Positions 23,312-35,850 of a stretch of 64,000 nucleotides of DNA are shown piece after piece. The notes under the pieces are model-generated. The model was not told the DNA's origin and made no database searches. It worked only from the letters and a program-made list of their open reading frames with translations. How positions within the stretch are numbered: position 1 is the stretch's first letter; each line of letters begins with the position of its first letter. The position numbers and the translations under genes are program-made. This DNA is from Lepidonotus clava. Taxonomy: Eukaryota; Annelida; Polychaeta; Phyllodocida; Polynoidae. Where the stretch lies: contig OW387147.1 in the NCBI GenBank assembly GCA_936440205.1, forward strand, positions 28,173,629 through 28,237,628. Direction: 5' to 3'.

Positions 23312-25060
23312 CATGTACTTGGCGGTCAGTACATATTTGCCTTCTCCTTACCCTGGCCGTAGTAACAAACCAATTAATCGTTAGTGCAGGTATAATGGCA
23401 GTAAAGAAAAGCAGGATCCCGCTCAAACTTGATACAAATACGTTTTACCTCGTCCAACATGTCATTTGTCGACGGGATTCCGTTGTAGGGATTATGCGCC
23501 CTCCCTGGGTTGGTTTTTCGCCAGGTTAAGTCTCTAACTTTTACAAAAAATCTTAAATAAATGAAAAATGTGTTTGAATTTGAAGTCTCCTGGTTCCTCG
23601 CGTGTACAATTCTTGCATTATCCCTACAACACAACGTGTCGTTCTCGGTAAAATCATAATTCTACATTCAAAAATACATGTTTACATGCTAGTTACGATA
23701 TTTAAATATGTAAATACGCTGAAAACTTCCTAGCCTAAGGTACCACAAAGTAACTTAGTGCTGTATTATGTTATACCTCTGAAAGGGTAGTACTTCAGAT
23801 GTGATACTTCAGAAGTACTGCCAACGATTCATCTTCATCTATAATTGGCTGTGAGTAGTATAGACAAAAAGGGATTGCTCTCAGGCATTTCGTGTGCGAG
23901 TAACTGGATTCGCGCTTGTGCACCAGTAACTACTTAGAAGTCTGTGCATTATGTCCCTCATTTTGCCGGACTTGTTGCCCGTTTCCTTATTCATCTATTT
24001 CATATATAAGATAAATTGGGGAAAGGTCATTTTTGCAAAATTATCTGAAAAAAGACAAAATTATCTAATACATCATCTCGCAGTTATATAATCATGTGGG
24101 CCAAGAAAGGGAGGGGGATATTTATCCTTTTGTAGTATTGCCATGTTTACCTATATATAGATCATTCCAACTGGTATCATGTGAAGCATTCGTTATGTTA
24201 TCCCCCGCCATCGTGAGTGACTTGTACTATTTCCGGCGTGACCACTGAACCGTAATGCCCAAGTGGGCGGTCACACTTGACTGATTTTAGGTAGTACGAA
24301 GTTGACACATGCAATTGACAGTCTCTGGAATCATAATTATCTGAGATACAAAACAATGTATAGTCATGTTCAACCACACGCTTCTCTTCAAATAACTACC
24401 CCAATCAGCAAATTTCGGTTGTTTTTTTGTAGATTTATTACCCATGTATGATGCTAATTCTTTGGGAATACCTTTCTTAAACACCTAAAGTTTATCAGTG
24501 TTAACTTGACTATAAACATGGAGCATATCTTCACTTGCTGTCATGTTTCCATCTAAGATACATTCGGATGAATTTGATAACTCCTGTCAACGGTTAAGTG
24601 TTCCCTATATCCTGACACTGTCCCAGGGATACTACAAACGATTGTGATTGTTACATACTTATATAAAACGGCCTTCCTTCGTTCTGGCCCCCTTGCCTGT
24701 CTAGGAACCTTCCCGGTAGACCCATATTTGATTTGGCAGTTTCATGGGAACCCTGTGGTAAGATATTTTATTTTTCATTAAATCATAAAAAGTTAAAATC
24801 TGTAAAGAATTTAATATTTGTCTGTTGTATCACCTCCACAAGGTTCTTATATAGCAAAATTTCACTCACTTACTATATGTAGTGCTGATGAACATTAAAA
24901 GAGTTACATGCAAAAGTCTGGAAAAAAAATAGTTGCGGTGTCAAAGTCCCATGGCATGGTATGTGCCCCACGTGGGGACCAGCCCTGTACAGACGCCGAT
25001 CAGCACACTGAGTGGTGGGGATTGATTAGTAATACTCATTACCCTGTTGTGTATCAGCCA

Positions 25061-25142
25061 GCAGTCGTGGCCGAGTGGTTAAGGCGATAGACTAGAAATC
25101 TATTGGGCTCTGCCCGCGCAGGTTCGAATCCTGCCGACTGCG
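25061..25142 (+). tRNA. tRNA-Ser (anticodon AGA)
   Basis: Acceptor arms GCAGTCG (25061-25067) and CGACTGC (25135-25141) pair perfectly, with G at 25142 as discriminator. The A-box region TGGCCGAGTGGTTAAGG and the B-box GGTTCGAATCC are intact. The anticodon stem ATAGA/TCTAT encloses the loop CTAGAAA, so the anticodon is AGA at 25094-25096. A long variable arm (TGGGCTCTGCCCGCG) marks a class II tRNA, as expected for Ser. No intron. It is an isolated gene inside the long upstream interval and looks functional. Confidence 0.97.
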
Positions 25143-25147
25143 GATTC

Positions 25148-25152
25148 TTTTT
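25148..25152 (+). terminator. Pol III terminator T5
   Basis: TTTTT starts six bases after the tRNA end, the usual termination signal of RNA polymerase III. Confidence 0.8.
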
Positions 25153-28100
25153 ATCTTGTTAATTATGAAACGAGCATATTCATGTATTGGGGAGGAGCAT
25201 GCCTGAGTCAGTGGTGCGTGGTGATCCTTACAAGGGTCGGCCGTGTTTTCCAGGTTAGTAGGGGGGTACCGTGATCAACGATCAATACATAATTAGGTCA
25301 GGTCAATAATTAATAGTTGTTAATCGCCACAGGCTGGTCACCTGTTCTATGATAAGGCTGGAATAGAATTGAGCTACTCCACTCATTTAGGACAAAGACA
25401 CCGGAGTATCAGGATCTCCACTCATTTTAGTGGACTATTAGTTGAGTTTTATCCCTGGATTATCTATGGAAGTATACGGTGCAAGTGAGATTTTCATAAT
25501 CAGAATGCGTCAGTGATATGTCTCGTGACACACGGATTACTTTTCATACGCAGGGGACCACATGAATTTAGAACACTGCAATGCAATGACAGATTCTGGA
25601 CTAGAGGAATCATTCAAATTTAAAAGGATACCTAACAACAATCTGTTAAGTCCAAGTACTAGAAGAGCCTGAGGTGTATGGCCACTTGGTGTCTCCCTCT
25701 GTGCCTGCACATATAGATTACACTGTACATGTATATCGAAATCAGTTAGACATAGTGTCACTTATTACCAGTCTGTCAGGTGATCTTCTGCAATGAAAAG
25801 AAAGAGAAAACGTCTATGCATTCCTAACATTAACTATATAGCAGTATCATATTGGTGTATTAATTGATTTAGGGGGGTGCACATACGTCTGGGAGAATGG
25901 AGGAATGAAATATACATCAATACATCTGTACTAGTTCTACAGTTTCAAACTTGGCAAAACCAGAACAAAGGCAACATTTCCACCCACCCTTTCCATCCCC
26001 TGTCTACCTGTACCGTGTTCTCTAGTCCTGACGTGGAGACAACCTACCTGGTTAATAACCCTGGAGGATGTTCTCTGATGTAAGTTGCCAGTGTGTCCAT
26101 GCTGCCCTGAGGTAAAGAAGCCTGGTGCCCAACATAACCGACAAATCAGACCTGAGGATCTGCAGGGATGTGTCGAACTGACGGTTTGGGACCTTTGTAG
26201 AAAAGACTCAAATAGGATGCATAGTCGCATGCCCATCTTATTATTATAAAAGATAATCTTGGGGATTAAGGAATATTTGATACACGTTTATCGTAAGGCA
26301 CATTTCTGACGCACATAATTATCAACGCATTGATAATTACCTTACTCATAGCTTTACTATCATTCATACTTCAATGATAGGCAAACCCCCGGTTTGAATG
26401 TATTGTCGGAATCAAACTATTAGATAATGTAAAGAAAACACAATAGGCCGGGAATTCACAATGTTTAATGATTTTTAAAAAAGTTCAAGGATTGAAGTGG
26501 CTGTTGATGGGGTGTTACCTGTTTCCGTCACGCCTGAGTGAACAGTAACTAAGGCTACCCGCCGCGCACAGCCTCATTCACTAACAGGGCAATTTGTTAT
26601 ATTGATTTCTTCATTCTGTAATACAAATAATACCGACAGTTTAAATATGAACCTAATCATACTCGTTCAGTTCTACACACTGCTAATCGATCAACAAGAT
26701 TCACAAGATCCATGTGCATTATATTGACAATGAAAGTAATCATTAGACATCTTCATGGTCATGTTTATCAATGCAGGTATTGTTAACAATTATGCACACG
26801 GTCTGAATAACCGATTAACCCAGTCCCTAATTTTTTAATGTAAAGCTGCTTAGATGTTGCAAGTGGAAATAAAAAGAATAGCACAGTTTTAATACATCTA
26901 GTGCCTAGGAAAATCTGCTACAACATTAATGCTTGTATTTGATTGATGATATTAACATCAGGTTGCCCGGTAAGACTGCACATCATGAAGTGGTAGGCTA
27001 AGCATGTTCGCTTAAGCAGCTGATCGTGACAGAGCTAGATAAAGCGAATGTCAAGCCCATATCAAAAATAAATATGCCACCTGACAAGCAAAGATTACTG
27101 ATTAGTTATTTGATATGGCATAAGGATAAAGGCACTACTTGCAGTGAGGGATTTAAAACCTGTATGTTATAATACTGCCATGCATAGGGAATCTCATAGA
27201 TACACAAAAGGAATGGTGGGATGGTATAAATGGAAATTGTGTACTGAATATATATAAAACAAATTTAATTAACACATATTCCTTTTTATATTATGAGGTG
27301 ATTCTATTCAGGTATCAGAAAATACCAGATTCCCCATAATACCGTATATGATCTCTGGTACACCTCCAACTGTAATGGTAAAACGACAAGAACTTCTTGA
27401 TTAAAAAGATCCCTCTAGGTAGTGTTTGGAGTGGATGTTGTTTGTAGGAGGGATGGGGTTCAGTCAGGCAGATCTATTGGTAAGGCTTCCTTCACAGTCC
27501 CTGATTCCATGCAGTAGCACCTCCATCTCCCACCACCGTAAGCTGGCTGGCAGCACCACGCGTACAGAGCGGCTCATGGTGCCAGAGTAGGCCATGAAGC
27601 GCCAACTGTTAACCTACTTTATGAACTTGGGAATATCATGCAATTTGCATACACACTTTAAAGTATTGTAGGGCAAAGCTTTGGTTCATGCTACTTGTTG
27701 ATGAACAGTGTGGATATTCACTGTCAGTATAATTCTAGAAGGTGTGGCAACTTTTGCACATCTTCCAATCTATGGCACTATAGGTGGCACTATACTATCA
27801 TCTTAATTTGGACTGTAATTATGCATATCTGCAGACGCGTTGGTGGAATGAAACGGTACGATTTTTATGTCCTTTTAATACTATTTTAGACCGCCGTGCA
27901 AAGAGGCAGGTGTGTAATGTAAGAAAAACCACAGAACATAGTTTTGTAAGCGAAGTTGTCCCAAATTATATTCTATATTCGATATTTCGTCGTATGAAGG
28001 ATTAATACTTGGCGCACTATAGGAGCGGGCACTCCCTACTTCACCACTAAATATGAATGAGTGAGTGGTGGCTCTCCCGGCTTGAAGCCTGTGAACAGGA

Positions 28101-28165
28101 AGGATTGAAGGTGTGTGGAAGTAAACAGGACGGTGTGGCTGCTATCTCAAAAATATGTTTATACA

Positions 28166-28217
28166 ATGGGAATATCTTGTAGCAGGACTTGATGGGAATA
28201 TCTTGTACCAGGACTTT
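28166..28217. repeat. Tandem duplication, two units of 26 bp
   Basis: Two near-identical units beginning ATGGGAATATCTTGTA, differing at about two positions. Confidence 0.85.
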
Positions 28218-28468
28218 ACACTGGAGCGATGCTAACACATGCCTGGATATGCATGTAGAGCGGATTACTTATAGGATGCTCCAGATACCAATGTATTGAT
28301 CTTGGATGGGCTCAGGTGTGGAGCATTTGCTTTGAATGTAGACCATGCTAGAAGGAAGTCACAGGTAGGATAGTGTATGAATAGGCACATGTATAAACCA
28401 ATAGTCGGTTTATCACCAACCGTTGCCAACCTCCACCATGCCGCGTTCAATGCTACAGTGGCGTCCCT

Positions 28469-28483
28469 GTTGCCATGGCAAAC
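28469..28483 (+). promoter_or_regulatory. Near-consensus X-box
   Basis: GTTGCCATGGCAAAC has the symmetric GTTGCC-AT-GGCAA core with one extra A before the final C, so it misses the rule at one position. Confidence 0.25.
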
Positions 28484-29428
28484 CTTGGGTGGCCAGCTGA
28501 ATCCAGGGAGCGATAATGAGTGGATGGAAAGGTGTAGCAAGTTTACTGGGCTTCTGAGAAAGACGACCAGTTAGCTTCTGGCCTAACCAATCTGGGTATA
28601 TCAGCAAAAAAACATGAGAATCATGTCATGCAGAACGCAAGATTGCGGCTCATATTAAGAAATCTTTCAATAAAATGAAGGATGTTGACTGTAAGTAATT
28701 GCGGATGCTGCTGGATGAAGGTATGTAAGCCTCACAGTCCAGAGATGTGTAGTTCTAGCCCCGATCGATCGATTGAAGCTATTGATCTGAATTCTTGCAT
28801 CAATCTTTAATCATCGCAATTGGTCCGTATAAGACATGCCTGGTGATGTAATTCGAGTTGAATAACTACACAGGAGCCATAATCTCACACAAGCAGATTA
28901 AAAGGTTCATCAATAATGTAATTAATAACACGGTTTTCGTGCCACATATTAACCTCCAAGAATGTAACCATACGGAGCTTAGAGAATGTTCTTCCAAATA
29001 TCAAGTGAAAAACATGTACCTTTTGGTTATATATAGGCTGGATATATAGTAATATTTGTATGCGAAATGCTTAGAGGCATGGCATTCTTGGACTGTTCTT
29101 TTTCTTTAATTAACTCATTCACTATTGATAGCGATCAAAGAGACTAAGATAAATCTGGCTTAACCTGGCAGTAAACTTAATGAAAAGATTTAATCAACTT
29201 AGCTGGAAACCATAGAGACTCAGTAAACAACAGCACTGCTGGCTTTAGGTTTTCTTGGCAACCTTCACTTGGAACTGTTGGAGTTCTTCCACAACTTCTG
29301 ACGACAAGAATATAATCAGGAGATTGCATGAAATCCTGCCAGTAAATGGGATATAAAATATAGATTTCAGAGATGCAATATCCCCACTGCGTCCCAATGC
29401 TGAGTTTAGAACATAATTTAGGATTGAT

Positions 29429-29482
29429 TTTTACATATTGGCAATGTTTACTAAATTTTACATATTGGCAATGTTTACTAAA
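29429..29482. repeat. Tandem duplication, two units of 27 bp
   Basis: Unit containing TTACATATTGGCAATGTT repeated head to tail almost without change, which suggests a recent duplication. Confidence 0.85.
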
Positions 29483-30596
29483 TCATATCATTATACTGTA
29501 ATATGCAGTAATCGGCCTAGTAGTAGAATACTTTGTACTGTTCGAGTATTGTTTTGTGAGTCAGTCAAGTTTATGTTTGCTTAAATATATTTGCCAAAAC
29601 GACCTGGGCGTCGTCGACATTTTTTATAATCAAATGATATATCTATAGAATATATCCCTCGCAGTGGCATCCTAAGATTTCTTATCTAACTTTAATGAAA
29701 ATGACGTCACCAGGATCCCCTCCACCAGTATGCTCCCTGCCCGTAGGATCCCCTATACCCTGAGTGCTAGGGGCATTCTAACTAACTCTAATTAATGACT
29801 CCAACAGGGCGCGGCGGGAAGGGTGCCAGCATAAATGCCTGGACCCATTCCAGAAGCAAAATCAACACAAAAAGTTTGATTTTCACAGAACGATCGAGAG
29901 TACCAGCATGTTGGCAGTGGTCATAGTAATGACAAGCCCACGCCTCTAGAGCACCGACCCCCCGGACATGCCCCCATCCAGTGGTTTACCATCCGCTCTT
30001 TATCTTTTGTCATGATGCTTACAGCATCCCCGTCCCCATGGTTACGGTAATTTCTCTGACTGATGACAAACTTTGAGTGACCCAGATATGATGATAGTTG
30101 TAATACGGCAGTGGTTGGTGACTGGGTGGAGAGTGCCATATGTTGGACCATACTGAATTCAGCCGTCCATGAGAGGAGAGCTCCATGTGGGTTCTTCCTG
30201 TTCTTGGAGACGTTTCACAGAATCATCATGGGAGGAGCAGCTCAGCTATTGTCAAATGGAATTATTTATCAAGCTTTCGTGTGATATCCTAACCCATCTA
30301 GATAGTTTATGCTATTGGACCTTACTGGAAGAAAAATATACCAAGCTGGAATCCAGAGAAAATTAACGGTTGTGAACTCAGGAAAAAAAAGTTGATGATA
30401 TCATGACTTGTAGTTCATGAGAACTCCATATGGAATATGGCGTGATAACAATTAATCCACAGGATGAATAGATATCATTTGAGTGGACCGAAAGAACAAA
30501 TACTAAACATATCATTAGGAAAGCACGGAGCCTGCGGGGTTATATGTATGACTACTAAACATTTCTAATCCCCTGTGACCCCGATAATCCGGCACC

Positions 30597-30701
30597 ATGT
30601 TCCGGATTAACGCCATGCACCTGGTGGGGCTGGAGAAGCAGGAGGGACTCTGCATCAGCTGGTTACCCGACGGCATCCTCATAGAGATGTCCGGCACCAG
30701 G
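30597..30701 (+). CDS. Candidate first coding exon (35 codons) nearest the gene body
   Basis: ATG in a good context (ggcaccATGT) opens 35 codons running from MFRINAMHLVGLEKQEG to EMSGTR, ending in phase 0 at AGG|GTAAGT, a near-perfect donor. A weak TATA-like word (TATATGTA) starts at 30541. The next coding exon (34616) has a phase-0 acceptor, so the joint is in frame. GC-rich codons contrast with AT-rich flanks. The peptide is not coiled coil and I do not recognise it. Confidence 0.55.
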
Positions 30702-30962
30702 GTAAGTCGTCCAGGTACAAGCGGAATAGGTTATGAATATTAATCGTACATATCTAACTACGGGTTTTCAAGCTGTAAACGAGTGAGCAGTTCGACTTTT
30801 TCTAACAGTTTTTCTTGAAGAAATCCATAAATGATTTATTCATTCATAGAGATACATAAGATTATATATGTCTATGATTCATTTCATTCCTTTATATGGA
30901 ATAGATGTAATAAAAGTGTTTTTTCATAACCTGCATGAAGATAGAACGAAATACGAATAAAT

Positions 30963-31185
30963 GTATTTAGCATTGACTATTTAAAAGTATTATCCGTACA
31001 AATCCTAAATAGAATTGTTTGACCCATCGGTCCACTCCATATTATAAGTATGTTAATATGTTGAATGAAAAGCATATTTAGCATTCCCTATTTAAAAGTA
31101 TTATCCGTACAAATCCTAAATAGAATTGTTTGACCTGTCGGTCCACTCCATGTTATAAGTATGTTAATATGTTGAATGAAAAGCA
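30963..31185. repeat. Tandem duplication, two units of about 111 bp
   Basis: The second unit (from about 31074) repeats the first with only a few substitutions across TTAAAAGTATTATCCGTAC and TGTTGAATGAAAAGCA, indicating a fairly recent duplication. Confidence 0.9.
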
Positions 31186-31310
31186 ATTTATTGCTTATTG
31201 TAAACACACATATACCAGTTTCATTGATAAGAGAAACAACCTTGATAGTTTGAATTATGTCCAGTAAATAGTCTCTTGACATTGTCTGGTATAGGGTTTT
31301 TGATGAAGGC

Positions 31311-31338
31311 TTATTCTTATTCTTATTCTTATTCTTAT
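31311..31338. repeat. TTATTC hexamer microsatellite
   Basis: Four and two-thirds perfect copies of TTATTC. Confidence 0.9.
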
Positions 31339-34300
31339 ACTTGTTCTAGGCATAGGAATTCTCAGCAACGGATCATATAGCATGTGATAAAAGGAAAGAA
31401 ATCGTGTTAACTGCCATTGCCGTTGGATAATCGGTTCAGACGATTAGTTTGTACGAATCGGGGATGGAATTGAAATATAGCAATAAATATTTAACTCCAA
31501 CATAGCCAATTAAACTAATAGTAATCAATAAATCGCGTAGCTTCTCTGTAGAATATTCAATTTGAAACAACCTATCTTGATTAAATTGGGTTATCTTTTA
31601 CCTTACCAAATGAAATAACCCCAAACATGTGACTGTATAGACAACCATGTCCATTAATCTTTGAAGGTGTAATTTTCTTGCCATTTTCTCGAGTCGCTTT
31701 GGGAACACATGAAACCCCTTTATGTGCGTGTTCTCCCTAGTCCTATACAACACCTCTCCGCCCTCTTTCCCAACCCTCAACTCGCCCTCATTCCAAGTAG
31801 CATGTCGATAGTGGCAGGCAGGTGATTGGAAATAAATCGATATTGGCTCAGGTAACTGTATAAATAGCCTCACGTAGGGTACTCTTGGGTGAACCATATA
31901 CAACCAGTGTGAACAAAGCCTTCTCATTCAGCTCAGACAATCGCCATTAAAATGGATTATAACCCGTCTCGGACAAAACATTTTTGTCTTATTTACCTTT
32001 TGCTGGGATGGTTGGATCTATTTTAGTACTGACCAGAGATAATGTACAATGGGATCCATCTGACGACATTAATGACAGGATATTAGCTGTTAGGATCAGT
32101 TTCATTTTGTGACGTCAGACACATTGTGTTCTGTTTTGATATAAGAAGACGGAAACAACATAGATTTCTACAAAGTCGTATAGTTCTTCACATAATGAAT
32201 TTCTTGGGAAGTTTCGTCAATGAACGGTGAGGTCCGTCCTATTTGTATTGTACTAGACAAAGAATTGGCAACAGAATATGGCAAATATGATTGAGATAAA
32301 TGCCATATGGAGTACTTATCAACAGAGCCATCCGCTATTAGGCGACGTGATGTTTCTGATTATCGATAAGATTGAAACAGTCATGTCATTTTGAAATTGA
32401 TACAGCCATAGTTGTAAAGTATTTTGTGACAATATCATCATAACTTGAAAGTGAAATACAACACTGCCACTGAAACAGAGTGTGTCTAGTCTAGCTTAAT
32501 TGGTCTTGAATTGACTTTATCAAAATTAAGCCCCTAAAAAGTCCTGTTTGACATTTTTCCAGCAACATGTCTTTAAAAGATTTTTTTCACTGCTGATCTG
32601 GCATAGAATGAAGTGACCAACTGTCAACTGGTCACTTTGAATGCGGTCGCTGAATTGAGCACATCATTGGCGCGTCTTACTCAAACTATAATTATGGCTG
32701 AATAGTTTGTTTTTTTTTCGAATGGATGAGAAGACTTGAATTGTTGATTTTAAATGGGTCTTAAAAAGGTCTTTTGAAGTAGTTTTGAAAATAAGCGTGG
32801 GCACCGCTGTAAAAGTCGTGGCTCCCATTCAAGCCCAATACATGTACGACTAGGGGCATAAAAGGACACCACACATAAAAACCTCCCGAACCTGGTCCTA
32901 CACAAGGCAGTGGGTCACATTCCAGACGATGACAAAAAGTGATCCCTCCTTCTTCCCCTTCCTACTTGTCCTCCTCTTGTCCCCTTTACCTACAATGTGG
33001 GGCAGGTAACAAATCCCGCACTCAGTAGTGTGTGACTATTTGACCACATAAGACAGGTGGAGTACGGCTATATGGAGAGAATACAGGATGGACCCAGTGT
33101 TTTGCCTTGACGTGTGTAGCTTTTACGCTGATGCTGTTACCATAACATCAGTTGGATGGGGAGGGGGATCCATCTCTCCCTCAGGACCCTGGAGTTCCTA
33201 CGTTAAACACCCACGTGTGACCTGGCTGGACTGAAAGCTCTACATCTGACCGATGTAAACACCAGCTATATTATATACGTGCTAAAATACCTATGTAGCA
33301 TACTTCAATAATGCTCTGTTGAAAATTCTCTACTTTATATATCATGGAGTTTGGATACCATGTCAAGATGCAGAATCTTCGAGAGTTGAACGTTATGAAG
33401 AAACTGTAGGCCTATATAATCGGTTAAAAACAGGCCAAGCTAAATATAGACACTATGAATGAACTAAAATAGCTGCAATCATCATTATGCATCTCCGCTT
33501 GTGATACTCACCTAGTATATGATGCTGAACTCAAACTTTGAAAAGAGCCAATGATGGTATCAGAGGTTTATCCAGGACTAAATGCACTGTTTGTGACGTT
33601 GACAGTTGTAGTGAGTGGGTTTAGCCTCTTCGTGAAATGGTCCGACTGGCTGGTACGTTATTTGTTATCAATCCAAGATAACTGTAGAAGGATGTGTATT
33701 TTTGTGTTGTTTTTTCTGTCCCTTTCTAACCTATTAAATATAGACGATATAATAGGTGAATACGGGCTGGCAGGGTCATTTCAAGTAATTATATATTTTC
33801 AGTTATTGTACCAGGGAAATGAATTACCCTTATCAAATGTCCCACATGTACATTATTTTCAACTTATTTGATTAGTCGATATGAGTGAATCATGCATGAT
33901 ATTTACTTGATCAGAATTTTGTATAATAGACTTTTCATCGCAAAACTTACCTTCAAAGAAAGAAAACTATAGTTAAAAAGTCATAGGTAGGAAGGGGTTT
34001 TCTTTATCATTATATTATGTCATACTCAAGATGATACAAAAAGCAAAATCTGCCTTGATTTAACAGCTTCTTCATAACGCTTCATAACTTTGGTGATATT
34101 ATAATTGTTGTCGATCTTTAATTCATTTACTTTGAACGATGATCAGACGATTTTATTTCGAATTATAGAGTCCCGTGCCAGTTATTCACGATCGATAGAA
34201 ACATTAGATCGATGTGTTTACACTTAATATCACGTATGTCCATGCCTTCCTGCAAAGTTCATTCCAGATAATTGTTACTCAAATGGAATAAGTGAATAAT

Positions 34301-34615
34301 CTTAGAATTGCCATCCTTTAAGTGAGCAATGTAATCATATGATATAATAATGGGTATTATCTACTGGGAGGTCTGTTGTAGCAGTGTAGATATATTCCGA
34401 TTTCCTAAACGTTGGTATGAACCTGAATCTCCTCTCGGTTGGTCCCCTTGAATGCCATGCTTCGATGTGTTAAAATATCTTTATCAACTTTTAATTTATA
34501 TAAACTGAGGTTCAATATCACATGGAAAATCGTCTTTTTCGTAGATATACGTAACTTCACTGTCAGACATGTTTATATACATATGTATACATACTAGGTG
34601 TTTGCCTGTTTACAG

Positions 34616-34759
34616 CTGGAGAGCCTGAGGACACAGTATGAGGCGCAGGTACAGGCGTTACGTCAGGAGCTGGAGCAGGAGAGGAGGTCCCAGACTCACC
34701 ATGGAGACGGCCTCCACACGTCAGGGGGGTCCGAGAAGGTCGTCACAAGGACAGAGAAG
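34616..34759 (+). CDS. AKAP9/pericentrin-like scaffold, body exon 1
   Basis: 48 codons from a TTTACAG acceptor to an AAG|GTACTC donor, phase 0 at both ends. The protein starts LESLRTQYEAQVQALRQELE, a coiled-coil heptad run, and then turns polar (THHGDGLHTSGGSEK). This is the first exon of the coiled-coil body and the likely common acceptor for the candidate first exons upstream. Exon assignment rests on splice sites, frame and the continuing coil in the next exon. Confidence 0.75.
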
Positions 34760-35179
34760 GTACTCACTTAGGAATAGGAGCATTATATACAATATAATAT
34801 TTCTCCCGATATCAGGATAGCATTATGAATAGACTATGTTTACACCTTTGAAAATTACTGTCATTGCGATTTATATATGTCATCTGAATTAGGACAGCAT
34901 TCAGTTCATCACATCGAATAAACTGTAGGACATGTAGACATTAGTTCATTAGAATGGATTGGTGTAATATTTGGTTTGAGAGTAATGTATAGCGTCACTG
35001 TCTGACTACACACTGATATCATTAATCTCAGACATATTGTCATGCTGGTCTCGCAAACCCCTCATGACACCCACTAATTCCAGAACAATACCAGCAGATT
35101 ATTCTACGGCGAAAAATGCCGTGCATACATTGTAAACACTGTATTAAAAACCCGAACTCCAACGTCGTTCCACCCGTAG
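34760..35179 (+). other. Intron (0.42 kb)
   Basis: GTACTC ... CCCGTAG. Nothing else seen. Confidence 0.7.
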
Positions 35180-35437
35180 GACCTGGCGGAGGCTGAGGCA
35201 GCGCTAAGGGAGCACCTGCTGAGTCAGTTAAAGTCTGAGCTGCAGGACTCCCACCAGGACGCCCTGGACCAGGTGCAGAAGGCCCTCTCCGACAGCCTGG
35301 TACAGAGGGCCCTCCTGGAGAAGCAGGTCATCAGCCTGGAGCAGCGTTTGGTGGAGCAGCGTGAGGTGATCGAGCGGCAGAGGGACCAGATCGTACACCA
35401 CACCGCCCTGGTCGAGGAGCAGAAGAGACAGTTTGAA
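35180..35437 (+). CDS. AKAP9/pericentrin-like scaffold, body exon 2
   Basis: 86 codons, phase 0 to phase 0, ending TTTGAA|GTGAGT. The translation is coiled coil throughout, from DLAEAEAALREHLLSQ to LVEEQKRQFE, with Leu/Ile/Val at a and d positions and many Gln and Glu. It links smoothly to exons 1 and 3. GC-rich codon use contrasts with the more AT-rich exons that follow. Confidence 0.8.
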
Positions 35438-35850
35438 GTGAGTCGAGCAGCTCAAATATTGGCGAGATTTGTGTATAGAGTCTGATTTTTTGGAAGGCAT
35501 GAAATGTTGCATGAGGAAATGCCCATGTTCCAGATCATTTCTACTTAAGAAAAAGAAGTACAAATTCAATTAGGCAAGGCTAGCGGCTCCGTCCTCCTGA
35601 CTTGCAGATGGATTAAAAAAGGAAAAAGTATTTAGGTACATTCTTAGGGTGCTCTGTATAAAACTATAAAGTTATATCAACTTTGTATGTATAATTGACA
35701 TTCGTGATTAATCATTGATACCATCCCGTTATATGATCACTAACCAGCATTTTAAAAAAAGCAGCTCAGGGGTAAAAAGGTATGAGTACATGTTGTTTCT
35801 TGTATTTGCCTGTGAATGGGGTAAAAAAATGTCCAATCTTTATTTTTCAG
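35438..35850 (+). other. Intron (0.41 kb)
   Basis: GTGAGT ... TTTTTCAG with a clear polypyrimidine tract. Confidence 0.75.

Larger units (their letters stand above)
21939..25060 (+). other. Non-coding DNA with a MITE and a C-run
   Basis: AT-rich. Apart from the MITE at 22497, the C-run at 22842 and an X-box-like motif at 23298, only chance frames are seen. Confidence 0.5.
25153..30596 (+). other. Non-coding DNA upstream of the 30597 exon
   Basis: AT-rich with chance frames. It contains two short tandem duplications (28166-28217, 29429-29482), a near-X-box at 28469-28483, and a GC-richer block at 29.70-29.86 kb with a CATAAATG word at about 29831 that could be a further start region. No supported exon was found. 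Confidence 0.45.
30702..34615 (+). other. Intron (about 3.9 kb) of the AKAP9/pericentrin-like gene
   Basis: GTAAGT at the left and TTTACAG at the right. It contains a 111-bp tandem duplication and a TTATTC microsatellite. A GC-richer block at 32.8-33.2 kb has a CATAAAAG word near 32857 but no clear exon. A hydrophobic 106-codon frame at 33551-33871 is treated as chance. Confidence 0.6.

Noticed and set aside
27480-27600. Minus-strand 43-codon frame MAYSGTMSRSVRVVLPAS and an overlapping + strand exon-like 40-mer
   Set aside because: The + strand unit leaves in phase 1, which does not fit the gene downstream, and the minus frame has no splice or promoter support.
33551-33871. 106-codon hydrophobic frame in the 30.7-34.6 kb intron
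   Set aside because: Frames in AT-rich DNA readily look hydrophobic; there is no promoter or splice support.
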